A DNA stretch of 64,000 nt from Frigoribacterium sp. PhB24 (GTDB taxonomy: Bacteria > Actinomycetota > Actinomycetes > Actinomycetales > Microbacteriaceae): NCBI RefSeq assembly GCF_003755185.1, contig NZ_RKIC01000012.1:248001-312000 (forward strand). Direction: 5' to 3'. The translations under genes and the position numbers were made by a program. The notes beneath the pieces were generated by a model. The model ran no database searches, had not been told where the DNA came from, and saw only the letters and a list, made by a program, of their open reading frames with translations. Each line of letters opens with the position of its first letter. Within the stretch, counting starts at the first letter, position 1. Below are positions 27,455 through 36,874 of the stretch, in pieces.

Positions 27455-28435
27455 GTGACCTCGACCCGCGCCTCCTCGTCCCCCACCACCCCGACCTCGG
27501 GGCTGGGCGTCACCGGGGCCGGCGGGGCCGGGTTGGCCTATGCGCTGGGGGCGTACGGGCTCTGGGGGGTGCTGCCGGTCTACTTCCTCCTCCTGGCCCC
27601 GGCGGGCCCGTTCGAGATCGTCGCCTGGCGGGTGTTGTTCTCGCTCGTCTTCTGCGCGGTGCTGCTCGTCGCGACCGGGGCGCTGCGCTCGTTCCTGGCC
27701 CTGCTGCGGCAGCCGCGCGTGGTGGGCACCATGGGCCTGGCCGGGGCGTTCATCGTCGTCAACTGGACGGTCTTCATCTCGGCCACCCTCAGCGGGCACG
27801 TGGTCGAGGCGGCGCTCGGCTACTTCATCAACCCGATCGTGACGGTCCTGCTCGGAGTGGTGGTGCTGCGAGAACGCCTTCGCACGACCCAGTGGGTGGC
27901 CGTCGGGCTGAGCGCGGTCGCCGTCCTCGTGATCGCGATCGGGGCGGGCAGGCCACCCGTCATCTCGCTCGTGCTCGCGTTCTCGTTCGGGCTCTACGGC
28001 CTGGTGAAGAAGCAGGTCGGTGGTCGGGTCGACGCGGTCGGCGGGCTGACGCTCGAGACCTTGTGGATCGCGCCGTTCGCGGCCGCGACCTTGATCGTCC
28101 TGCACGTGACGGGCGTCGGGGGCGGTGTCGTGCTCGGCACCGTCAGCGTCGGGCACACCCTCGCCACGATCGGCACGGGCGTCATCACCGCCGTGCCCCT
28201 GCTGTTGTTCGCCTCGGCGACACGTCGGCTGCCCCTGACCACCGTGGGGCTGACGCAATACGTCGCCCCCGTGCTGCAGTTCGTGGTCGGGGTCGTCGTG
28301 CTCGGCGAGCACATGTCGGTCGCGCGCTGGGTCGGCTTCGCCATCGTCTGGGTCGCGTCCGTCGTTCTCACGGTCGACATGGTGCGCGTGGGGCGCCGGT
28401 CGCGGCGACCCCTCGCCGTGGCACCCACGACCTAG
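27455..28435 (+). CDS. rarD: EamA/DMT-superfamily transporter RarD
   Basis: A 326-residue polytopic protein with ten predicted helices in two EamA halves. The signature GAYGLWGVLPVYFLLL, the EIVAWRVLFSL block (about residues 52-62) and INPIVTVLLGVVVLRERL (about 121-138) fit RarD. The transported substrate is not known. The GTG at 27455 is followed by a leader MTSTRASSSPTTPTSG ahead of the first helix; its codons contain the reverse 16-mer motif at 27466-27481, as in tsaD. It lies alone between groES and the amino-acid binding protein. Confidence 0.88.
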   Translation: MTSTRASSSPTTPTSGLGVTGAGGAGLAYALGAYGLWGVLPVYFLLLAPAGPFEIVAWRVLFSLVFCAVLLVATGALRSFLALLRQPRVVGTMGLAGAFIVVNWTVFISATLSGHVVEAALGYFINPIVTVLLGVVVLRERLRTTQWVAVGLSAVAVLVIAIGAGRPPVISLVLAFSFGLYGLVKKQVGGRVDAVGGLTLETLWIAPFAAATLIVLHVTGVGGGVVLGTVSVGHTLATIGTGVITAVPLLLFASATRRLPLTTVGLTQYVAPVLQFVVGVVVLGEHMSVARWVGFAIVWVASVVLTVDMVRVGRRSRRPLAVAPTT

Positions 28436-28482
28436 AACCGACCATCCCTCGCAAAGTCACGAATGGCTAACGAAACGTCACT

Positions 28483-28512
28483 TTGACGTCGAGAACACAC
28501 GCCAGAAACATT
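28483..28512 (+). promoter_or_regulatory. Possible promoter of the amino-acid binding protein gene
   Basis: The 160-bp gap before 28598 is A/T-richer than its surroundings. It has TTGACG at 28483-28488 and a weak -10-like AACATT 18 bp downstream. CAAAGT and ACTTTG nearby form a loose inverted repeat that could be an operator. This is a guess from spacing only. Confidence 0.3.
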
Positions 28513-28597
28513 CGACCCCTAGTTTCGGACCAATCGCGGCAGGTTCGACCGCCACCGGTCGGACTGCACTGCCGCTGTCCACGAAAGGGTTCCACGG

Positions 28598-29923
28598 ATG
28601 ATCCGATCCAGCACCGCCCTCCGAGCACTGGCTCTCGCCGGCGCAGCCTCCGTGCTGCTCGCTGCCTGTTCGACGGCATCTCCCTCTGACGACGCCTCGT
28701 CGTCGTCGTCGTCGGCCAAGGCCGATCCCGCCGCCAAGTGCGAGGTCGGGACGCCCAGCACCGATCCGTTCGCGATCGGCACGATGCTGCCGCTGACCGG
28801 AACCCTGGCCTACCTCGGCCCGCCCGCCATCGCGGGGGCGAACCTCGCCATCAGCGACATCAACGCCGCCGGCGGGGTGCTCGACCAGCCCGCCGAGATC
28901 TCGACCAGCACCGACTCGGGCGACAGCAACGACATGACCGTGTCGAGCAACGCCGCGACGCAGCTGATCGACGCCAAGGTGCCCGTCGTGCTCGGTGCCG
29001 AGTCGTCGAGCGTCACGCTCAACGTGGTCGACCAGCTCACCAGCAACTGCATCATCGAGATCTCGCCGGCCAACACGGCGAGCTCGCTCAGCGGGTACTC
29101 GTCGTACTACTACCGGACCGCTCCGCCGGACTCGGTCCAGGGCTCGGCGCTCGGCCAGCAGATCACCGCCGACGGCAACGCCAACGTCGCGTTCCTCGTC
29201 TTCAACGACACCTACGGCACGGGTCTGCGCGACTCGACGCAGACGTCGATCGAGAGCTCTGGCGGAACCGTCGTCTACGGCGGCACAGGCAAGGGCGAGG
29301 AGTTCCCTCCCGGTCAGACCACGTTCTCGTCCGAGGTGTCGGCTGCCATCGCCGCCGAGCCCGACGCGATCGTCATCCTGGCCTTCGACGAGACCAAGTC
29401 GATCGTGCCCGAGCTGAAGAGCCAGGGCTGGGACATGAGCAAGGTCTACATGTCCGACGGCAACACGGCCGACTACAGCGCCGACTTCGAGCCCGGCACC
29501 CTCGCGGGCGCCAAGGGCACGATCCCCGGTGCCGACGCCAGCGCCGACTTCAAGTCGAAGCTCGTGGCCGGCTACAAGGCGAGCGAGGGCGGCGACCTGG
29601 CCGACTTCTCGTACGCGGCCGAGTCGTACGACGCCGTCATCCTGACCGCGCTCGCGGCCCAGGCCGGTGGTGGCACCGACGCCGGGACGATCCAGGCCAA
29701 CATGGCCGCGGTCTCCGGCACCGACGGCGGCACCTCCTGCACGACCTACGCGGACTGCAAGACCGCGCTCGACGCCGGTGACGACATCCACTACACCGGC
29801 CCCTCGGGCATCGGATCGTTCAACGACAACAACGACCCGTCGTCCGCCTCGATCGGCGTCTACACGTTCGACGCCGACAACAAGCCCGTCTACCAGACCG
29901 GCATCGAGGGCAAGGTCGAATAG
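28598..29923 (+). CDS. ABC transporter substrate-binding lipoprotein, branched-chain amino-acid type
   Basis: A 441-residue lipoprotein. The signal peptide ends in LLAAC with the lipid-modified Cys24, followed by a Ser/Asp-rich tether to about residue 45. The periplasmic-binding fold type I core begins with FAIGTMLPLTGTLAYLGPP and contains VPVVLGAESSSVTLNV, ISPANTAS and a VAFLVFNDTYGTGLRD block, as in LivJ-type receptors. It should feed amino acids or related solutes to the permease encoded convergently at 30478-34791. The binding protein is not in that operon; it faces it across a repeat-filled gap. Substrate specificity cannot be read from sequence. Confidence 0.88.
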   Translation: MIRSSTALRALALAGAASVLLAACSTASPSDDASSSSSSAKADPAAKCEVGTPSTDPFAIGTMLPLTGTLAYLGPPAIAGANLAISDINAAGGVLDQPAEISTSTDSGDSNDMTVSSNAATQLIDAKVPVVLGAESSSVTLNVVDQLTSNCIIEISPANTASSLSGYSSYYYRTAPPDSVQGSALGQQITADGNANVAFLVFNDTYGTGLRDSTQTSIESSGGTVVYGGTGKGEEFPPGQTTFSSEVSAAIAAEPDAIVILAFDETKSIVPELKSQGWDMSKVYMSDGNTADYSADFEPGTLAGAKGTIPGADASADFKSKLVAGYKASEGGDLADFSYAAESYDAVILTALAAQAGGGTDAGTIQANMAAVSGTDGGTSCTTYADCKTALDAGDDIHYTGPSGIGSFNDNNDPSSASIGVYTFDADNKPVYQTGIEGKVE

Positions 29924-29956
29924 CAGCACCTCGCAGCACCTCGCATCACCCGGGGT

Positions 29957-29978
29957 CCGGCACGAGTCATCGTGCCGG
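29957..29978 (+). terminator. Terminator of the binding-protein gene
   Basis: CCGGCACGA, loop GTCA, TCGTGCCGG: a 9-bp perfect stem 34 bp after the stop at 29923, followed by GCCCTTCGG. Confidence 0.75.
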
Positions 29979-29995
29979 GCCCTTCGGCGTGTCGG

Positions 29996-30394
29996 GGAGG
30001 CGCGGTGCCGGGCCGCGCGGAGGTCGCGACGTCGGCGTCCTCCGGCACCGCGCCTCCTCGTCCCCGGACCTGCCGGCCGTGGGGCCCGCGCCTGTCCGCC
30101 CCGCCCCGCCCTTCGTCGCACCGCCTTCCGTGCACCGCACCGCGTCGAGAACAGGTGTGCTGCACGAAACGTGGTGCGCAAGACGGTGTGGCCCCGACAC
30201 CAGGGTCTCGAGTCCGGGAGGCGCGGAGCCGGACCGCAGGCAGGTCGCGACGTCCGCGTCCTCCGGCACCGCGCCTCCTCGTTCTCGTCCCCGGCCCGGG
30301 CCCTGCCGACCGTGGGGCCCGCGCCCCCTCCGCACCGCGTTCCGTGCACCGCACCGCGTCGAGACCGGGTGCGCTGCACGACACGCGGTGCGCA
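29996..30394. repeat. Two tandem copies of a 221-bp-period palindromic repeat
   Basis: This is the non-coding stretch between the convergent binding-protein gene and liv operon (gap 29,924-30,477). Core copies are 29996-30180 and 30217-30394. Each starts with GGAGGCGCGG and has its reverse 52 bp downstream (pairs 29996/30048 and 30217/30269). In copy 1 the 16-bp arms are perfect: GGAGGCGCGGTGCCGG and its complement. A shared GTGGGGCCCGCGCC block follows, then TGCACCGCACCGCGTCGAGA and a partly inverted GGTGCGCA end. Divergence between copies is moderate and includes indels. Reading frames across it are not conserved between copies, so I call no gene here. Confidence 0.8.
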
Positions 30395-30423
30395 GCCCCC
30401 GACGCCCCGCCGGGTGCACGCAC

Positions 30424-30459
30424 GAGGCCCCGACCACGCCAGGGCGTGATCGGGGCCTC
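30424..30459 (-). terminator. Terminator of the liv operon
   Basis: GAGGCCCCGACCACGCC pairs with GGCGTGATCGGGGCCTC with one G/A mismatch. It lies 18 bp past the livF-like stop on the minus strand. Confidence 0.75.
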
Positions 30460-30477
30460 AGGCTGCCACCGGGGGCG

Positions 30478-31284
30478 TCAGGACGCGTCCACGTCCTTCG
30501 CCAGGGTGCCGAGGTAGAGCTCGATGACCTTGGGGTCGTCGGCGAGCTCGCGCCCGGTGCCCGAGTAGGCGTTGCGGCCCTGGTCGAGGACGTAGCCCCG
30601 GTCGCAGATCTGCAGGCAGCGGCGGGCGTTCTGCTCGACCATGATCACCGAGACGCCGGCCTTGTTGATGCGGCGGGTGCGGATGAACGTCTCGTCCTGG
30701 CGGACGGGCGACAGGCCGGCGGACGGCTCGTCGAGCAGCAGCACCTTGGGGTCCATCATCAGGGCCCGGGCCATGGCGACCGACTGGCGTTCGCCGCCCG
30801 AGAGCGATCCGGCGCGCTGGCCGCGGCGGTCGGCGAGCACGGGGAAGAGGTCGTAGATGACCTCGAGGCGCTCGGCGAACTTCTTGGGGCGCAGGAACAT
30901 GCCCATCTGCAGGTTCTCCTCGATGGTGAGCGAGGGGAACACGTTGTTGGTCTGCGGCACGAAGCCGACGCCCGCCTCGACCAGCTTGTTGGCCTTGAGG
31001 TTCGTGATGTCGGCACCGCCGAGGGTGACCGAGCCCGAGTGGATCTTGACCTGGCCGAACAAGGCCTTGAGCAGCGTCGACTTGCCGGCGCCGTTCGGGC
31101 CGATGATGCCGATCAGCTCGCCGGGGTAGCAGACGAGGTCGCACCCGTTGAGGATGTTGACGCCCGGCAGGTAGCCGGCGACGAGGTCCGTCGCGTTCAT
31201 CACCGGCTCGACGCCGGCGAACTTCTCGGTGCCCGGGTGCTTGGGGGCGGTCGTGGCGCCCGCGCCGTCCTGTGCCGTGCTCAT
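30478..31284 (-). CDS. livF: Branched-chain amino-acid ABC transporter ATPase, LivF type
   Basis: A 268-residue ABC ATPase. Walker A is GPNGAGKST (about residues 62-70), the signature is LSGGERQS (about 159-166), Walker B is VLLLDEPSAGLSP, and the H-loop region reads IMVEQNARR, with the histidine replaced by asparagine as is usual in LivF proteins. It couples ATP hydrolysis to uptake with LivG. The ATG at 31284 overlaps the livG stop (ATGA). It is the last gene of the leftward operon livH-livM-livG-livF and has a terminator behind it. Confidence 0.9.
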   Translation of the reverse strand: MSTAQDGAGATTAPKHPGTEKFAGVEPVMNATDLVAGYLPGVNILNGCDLVCYPGELIGIIGPNGAGKSTLLKALFGQVKIHSGSVTLGGADITNLKANKLVEAGVGFVPQTNNVFPSLTIEENLQMGMFLRPKKFAERLEVIYDLFPVLADRRGQRAGSLSGGERQSVAMARALMMDPKVLLLDEPSAGLSPVRQDETFIRTRRINKAGVSVIMVEQNARRCLQICDRGYVLDQGRNAYSGTGRELADDPKVIELYLGTLAKDVDAS

Positions 31285-32447
31285 CGCTTGTCTCCGCTCT
31301 GCTGCCCGTCGGACAGCTGGTCGTCGGCCGCGTTCGTGGCCTGCGGGGTCGAGGGGTCGGGGTGGCCGGGCAGGTCGCGTCCCGCGACGCCGCCCGTGGA
31401 CGAGGAGGCGCCGGTCGCCTCGGCGGCGCGGGCCGCGTCCTCGCGTGCCACCTCTTCTTCGAGCTGTTCGAGCGTGGCGTCGTCGAGCAAGGAGTCGTCG
31501 CCCAGGTCGGTGTCGTGGTGCGCGCCCAGGTAGGCGTCGATGACGGCCTGGTCGTCCATGACCGTGTCGGCCGGGCCCTCGGCCACGATGCGCCCTTCGG
31601 CCATGACGATCACCCAGTCCGAGATGTGCCGGACCATGTGCATGTCGTGCTCGACGAAGAGCACGGTGGTGCCGTCGTCCCGCAGGCTCTGGATGTGTCC
31701 CAGCAGCGACTGCGTCAGCGCGGGGTTCACGCCGGCCATCGGCTCGTCGAGCATGATCATCGCCGGGTCGCTCATCAGGGCGCGGGCCATCTCGAGCAGT
31801 TTGCGCTGGCCGCCCGAGAGGCTGCCGGCGAAGTCGTCCTTCTTCTCGAGCAGTTTGAACCTGGCGAGGAGGTCTTCGGCCTTCGCCTCGATCTCCCGCT
31901 CGCGCTTGCGCCAGAGCGGGGCGACGATCGCGACGAAGAAGTTCTCGCCGGGCTGGTCCTTCGCACCGAGCAGCATGTTCTGCATCACCGTGAGCCGCGA
32001 GAGCGCCTTGGTCAGCTGGAACGTGCGCACCATGCCCGAGCGGGCGACCTTGGCGGCGCCGACGTTGCCCATGGCCTTGCCCTCGAACACCCACTTCGCG
32101 ATGCCCGGGCCGCTGCGCTTGAACGCCGTGGGGGCGGACGAGGCCTTGTCGAAGCCGGTCAGCAGGTTGAAGAAGGTGGTCTTGCCGGCGCCGTTGGGGC
32201 CGATCAGCGCCGTGATGGCACCGCGTTGCACCTCGACGTGGCCGACGTCGACGGCGGTCATGCCGCCGAACCGTCGGACGACGTTGTCGACCGTGAGGAT
32301 CGGGTCGGGCTTGGCCGACCCCGGGGTCCGCTCGACCGTGGTGAGCTTCGAGCGCAGGACGCTGCGATCGTAGTCGTAGCCCTCGCGGCGGGGCAGCGTG
32401 CTGCCGCTCGGGGCCGGTCCGTTGGTGGTGCTCGAGGTGTCAGACAC
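31281..32447 (-). CDS. livG: Branched-chain amino-acid ABC transporter ATPase, LivG type, with acidic C-terminal extension
   Basis: A 388-residue ABC ATPase. Walker A is GPNGAGKTT (about residues 88-96), the signature is LSGGQRKLLEMA (about 205-216), Walker B is AMIMLDEPMAGVNP and the switch histidine is in VEHDMHMV. The family is usually about 255 residues. Here a 45-residue N-terminal leader and a C-terminal tail of about 85 residues rich in Asp, Glu, Ser and Gly (DDSLLDDATLEQLEEEVARE onward) are added. The tail has no recognised domain. It overlaps livM by 8 bp and livF by 4 bp. Confidence 0.9.
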   Translation of the reverse strand: MSDTSSTTNGPAPSGSTLPRREGYDYDRSVLRSKLTTVERTPGSAKPDPILTVDNVVRRFGGMTAVDVGHVEVQRGAITALIGPNGAGKTTFFNLLTGFDKASSAPTAFKRSGPGIAKWVFEGKAMGNVGAAKVARSGMVRTFQLTKALSRLTVMQNMLLGAKDQPGENFFVAIVAPLWRKREREIEAKAEDLLARFKLLEKKDDFAGSLSGGQRKLLEMARALMSDPAMIMLDEPMAGVNPALTQSLLGHIQSLRDDGTTVLFVEHDMHMVRHISDWVIVMAEGRIVAEGPADTVMDDQAVIDAYLGAHHDTDLGDDSLLDDATLEQLEEEVAREDAARAAEATGASSSTGGVAGRDLPGHPDPSTPQATNAADDQLSDGQQSGDKR

Positions 32448-33423
32448 TGAACGCCAACTCCTTCTTCTTTCCGAGGATGCCCTGTGGTCTGAAGATGATC
32501 AGCAGCATCAGGGCGATGCCGACGAGGATGTACGAGAACTGCTCGGCCTGCTGGCCGTTCATGATGCTCGACGGGATGAAGTCGCCGGCGAGGGTGCGCA
32601 CCAGCAGGCGGGTGACGAAGAACAGGATCGCTCCCAGCACCGGGCCGAACACGGTGGCCGCACCACCGAGCAACAGGGCCGTCCAGATGAAGAAGGTCAT
32701 CGACCGCCCCATGCTGTCCGGCTGCACCGAGCTCGGCAGCACGTAGATGATGCCGGCGAGCGATCCCATCAGCGCACCGAGCACGAGGGCCTGCATCTTG
32801 TACGAGTAGACGTTCTTGCCGAGGCTGCGGACGGCGTCCTCGTCCTCGCGGATGCCCTTCAGCACACGGCCCCACGGGCTGCGGCTGAGCAGGAAGACCA
32901 GCAGGCTGAGCAGGGCCACGATGCTCCAGCCGGCGATGCGGATCCACCAGCCGTTGACGCCGTTGTTCTCGTAGGTGAACCACAGGATCGTGGTCTGGCC
33001 GTCCGGCAGCGGCGACAGGGCGGTGAAGGCCTCGCGGTACGAGGCCCCGGGGATGCCGTTCGAGCCACCCGTCGTGGTGGTCAGGATGCTCGACCGTCCC
33101 ACGTACCTGATGATCTCGGCCGAGCAGATGGTGACGATCGCCAGGTAGTCGCCCCGCAGCTTCAACGTCGGCACGCCGAGGATGAGCGCGAAGACCAACG
33201 AGCAGAGCAGCGCGATGATGACGGCGAGCCCGAGGGGCAGCCCGTTGCTGATCGAGATGGCGAAGCCGTAGGCACCGAGCAGCAGGAACGCCGCCTGGCC
33301 CATGTTGATCAGGCCGGTGAAACCGAAGTGGATGTTCAGGCCGATCGCGGCGATGGCGAAGGCGGCCGTCGTGGGCGCGAGGGCCTCGGCGCTCAGCGCC
33401 CGCAGGAGTTCGATGAAGTACAT
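32440..33423 (-). CDS. livM: Branched-chain amino-acid ABC transporter permease, LivM type
   Basis: A 327-residue permease with 8-10 helices. It contains NIHFGFTGLINMGQAAFLLLGAYG (about residues 30-53) and the EAA-like coupling loop SPWGRVLKGIREDEDAVRSLGKNVYSYK (about 181-208), both typical of LivM. The end RPQGILGKKK recurs at the end of LivH (RPQGIFGRKE), as expected for these paired permeases. It forms the membrane channel with LivH. The ATG at 33423 is 12 bp after the livH stop. Confidence 0.9.
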   Translation of the reverse strand: MYFIELLRALSAEALAPTTAAFAIAAIGLNIHFGFTGLINMGQAAFLLLGAYGFAISISNGLPLGLAVIIALLCSLVFALILGVPTLKLRGDYLAIVTICSAEIIRYVGRSSILTTTTGGSNGIPGASYREAFTALSPLPDGQTTILWFTYENNGVNGWWIRIAGWSIVALLSLLVFLLSRSPWGRVLKGIREDEDAVRSLGKNVYSYKMQALVLGALMGSLAGIIYVLPSSVQPDSMGRSMTFFIWTALLLGGAATVFGPVLGAILFFVTRLLVRTLAGDFIPSSIMNGQQAEQFSYILVGIALMLLIIFRPQGILGKKKELAFSV

Positions 33424-33435
33424 GGTCGTGTCCCC

Positions 33436-34791
33436 TTAGCCCACTCGTTCTTTTCGCCCGAAGATGCCCTGTGGTCTGAACACGAGGATCAGGATCAGGA
33501 TCAGCAGCGCAGTCGCGTACTTGAAATCGCCGGGCAGCCAGATGTTGGTCAGCTCGACGATGATGCCGATGATCAGCGAGCCGACCAGGGCGCCGAATGC
33601 CGTGCCGAGCCCGCCCAGGGTGACGGCGGCGAAGATCAGCAGCAGGATCTGCAGGCCGGTCATCCAGTTGACGCCGTTGAGCACGAGGCCGAGCATCACG
33701 CCCGAGAGGCCGGCGAGGCCGGCAGCGAGGGTCCAGACCAGACGGATGATGCGGTCCACGTCGATGCCCGAGGCGGCGGCGAGGGCCGGGTTGTCCGACA
33801 CGGCGCGGGTGGCGCGACCGGTGCGGGTCTTGAGCAGGAAGAGACCCGTGCCGACCAGCACGACCACCGAGATCGCCATCGCGACGTACGACTGGACCGT
33901 CAGGGTCACGCCGAGGAAGTCCACGGTCGTCGGGTTGTCGCGGTCGATGCGCACGGTGCCGGCGCCGTAGAAGTACTGGAACGCGTACTGCAGGGCGATC
34001 GACAGGCCGATGGTCACGATCATCAGCTGAGTCAGGCTGAGCCGCCGCTTCCGCAGGGGTTTCCAGATCGCGAGGTCCTGCAGGTATCCGGTGGCCGCGC
34101 AGATCACGGTGCTGAGCACCGCGGCCAGGATCAGGGGCACCCCGATCGAGGTGAACGAGTAGGCCAGCAGGCCACCGAGGGTCACCTGCTCACCGTGCGA
34201 GAAGCTGCTGAGGCCCGTCGTGCCGTAGATCAGGGACAGGCCGATGGCCGCGAGGGCGAGCAGCAGACCGAGTCGGATGCCCGAGGCGAACTGCTGGGCG
34301 AAGCGGTCCCAGTTGAAGCTCGTCGCGGCGGCCGTGCCGCTCGTGGCGCCTTCCTCGGCGGTCAGGGCGAACAGCGCGCTCGCGGTGGCCCCGAGGTTGA
34401 CGGTCACGGTGCGCTCGGCGTTGTCGGCGTTCACCAGGAACTGTCCATCGGGCAGGGTGTCCTGGTCGACGGTGACGGTGTAGCTGCCGGCCTCGGTCAC
34501 CGCGATGCTCCATCGACCGGTGTCGTCGGTGGTCGCGGTCTGCTCGGCGCCGGTCGCGTTCGTCGCGGTCACGTCGACGCCCGAGGCGGGCTCGCGGTCG
34601 CTGTCGTTGATCGTGCCCTGGATGCACCCGGTCGCCGTGTCGGTGGTGCAGGCGGCGGCCGCGGCGTGGGCGGCCGTCGGGGCGAACGCCCCCATGAAGG
34701 TCGCCAGGAGTCCGAGCAGTACGGCGGAGGCCGTCACGATCAGGGACTGCCGCAGCCGTGGCCGCGACGCGATGGTCGTCGAGAGTCTCAC
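33436..34791 (-). CDS. livH: LivH-type permease with an N-terminal signal peptide and extracellular Ig-like domain
   Basis: A 451-residue protein. The C-terminal 290 residues are a LivH permease (LALAAIGLSLIYGTTGLSSFSHGEQVTLGG, RATRAVSDNPALAAASGID). Before this lies an extra 160 residues: a signal peptide ending near AAHA (about residue 43) and a beta-rich domain with GCIQGTINDSDREPASGVDVTATN and a GRWSIAVTEAGSYTVTVD block. That pattern fits carboxypeptidase-regulatory-like/Cna-B folds. The domain would face outside and could meet the binding protein or cell wall; this is inference. The GTG at 34791 has a very strong site, AGGAGG, upstream. It is the first gene of the operon. Confidence 0.85.
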   Translation of the reverse strand: MRLSTTIASRPRLRQSLIVTASAVLLGLLATFMGAFAPTAAHAAAAACTTDTATGCIQGTINDSDREPASGVDVTATNATGAEQTATTDDTGRWSIAVTEAGSYTVTVDQDTLPDGQFLVNADNAERTVTVNLGATASALFALTAEEGATSGTAAATSFNWDRFAQQFASGIRLGLLLALAAIGLSLIYGTTGLSSFSHGEQVTLGGLLAYSFTSIGVPLILAAVLSTVICAATGYLQDLAIWKPLRKRRLSLTQLMIVTIGLSIALQYAFQYFYGAGTVRIDRDNPTTVDFLGVTLTVQSYVAMAISVVVLVGTGLFLLKTRTGRATRAVSDNPALAAASGIDVDRIIRLVWTLAAGLAGLSGVMLGLVLNGVNWMTGLQILLLIFAAVTLGGLGTAFGALVGSLIIGIIVELTNIWLPGDFKYATALLILILILVFRPQGIFGRKERVG

Positions 34792-36655
<1,864 letters not shown>

Positions 36656-36672
36656 GTCGCAGCCGTCCCCGA

Positions 36673-36734
36673 AGCGGGCGAGTTCGTCGCACACGGTCGT
36701 CCTTGGACGCCCGGTCGCCACGAACTCGCCCGCT
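36673..36734. repeat. Palindromic repeat, copy 1 (probable guaB terminator)
   Basis: AGCGGGCGAGTTCGT (36673-36687) and ACGAACTCGCCCGCT (36720-36734) are perfect 15-bp arms around a 32-bp centre, followed by TTCTGT. It starts 18 bp after guaB. A related palindrome with the same outer sequence is at 37825-37882, on the other side of the next gene. Confidence 0.7.
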
Positions 36735-36874
36735 TTCTGTGGTGTACGGCGCCGATCGCCGAGTCGTGCCTCCAGCCGCGGCACCACTCGTCCCCGTCAA
36801 GGAGGCGCGGGTCGGCATCCACAGGTGGCTGCCGACGGTCTCGTGGCTAGGTACCCGACCGGCAGCCTGGTGTC

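Noticed and set aside
30048-30460. Open frames of up to 500 codons across the tandem repeat region
   Set aside because: They are not preserved between the two repeat copies, have repetitive Arg/Pro-rich products and run into the liv operon antisense.
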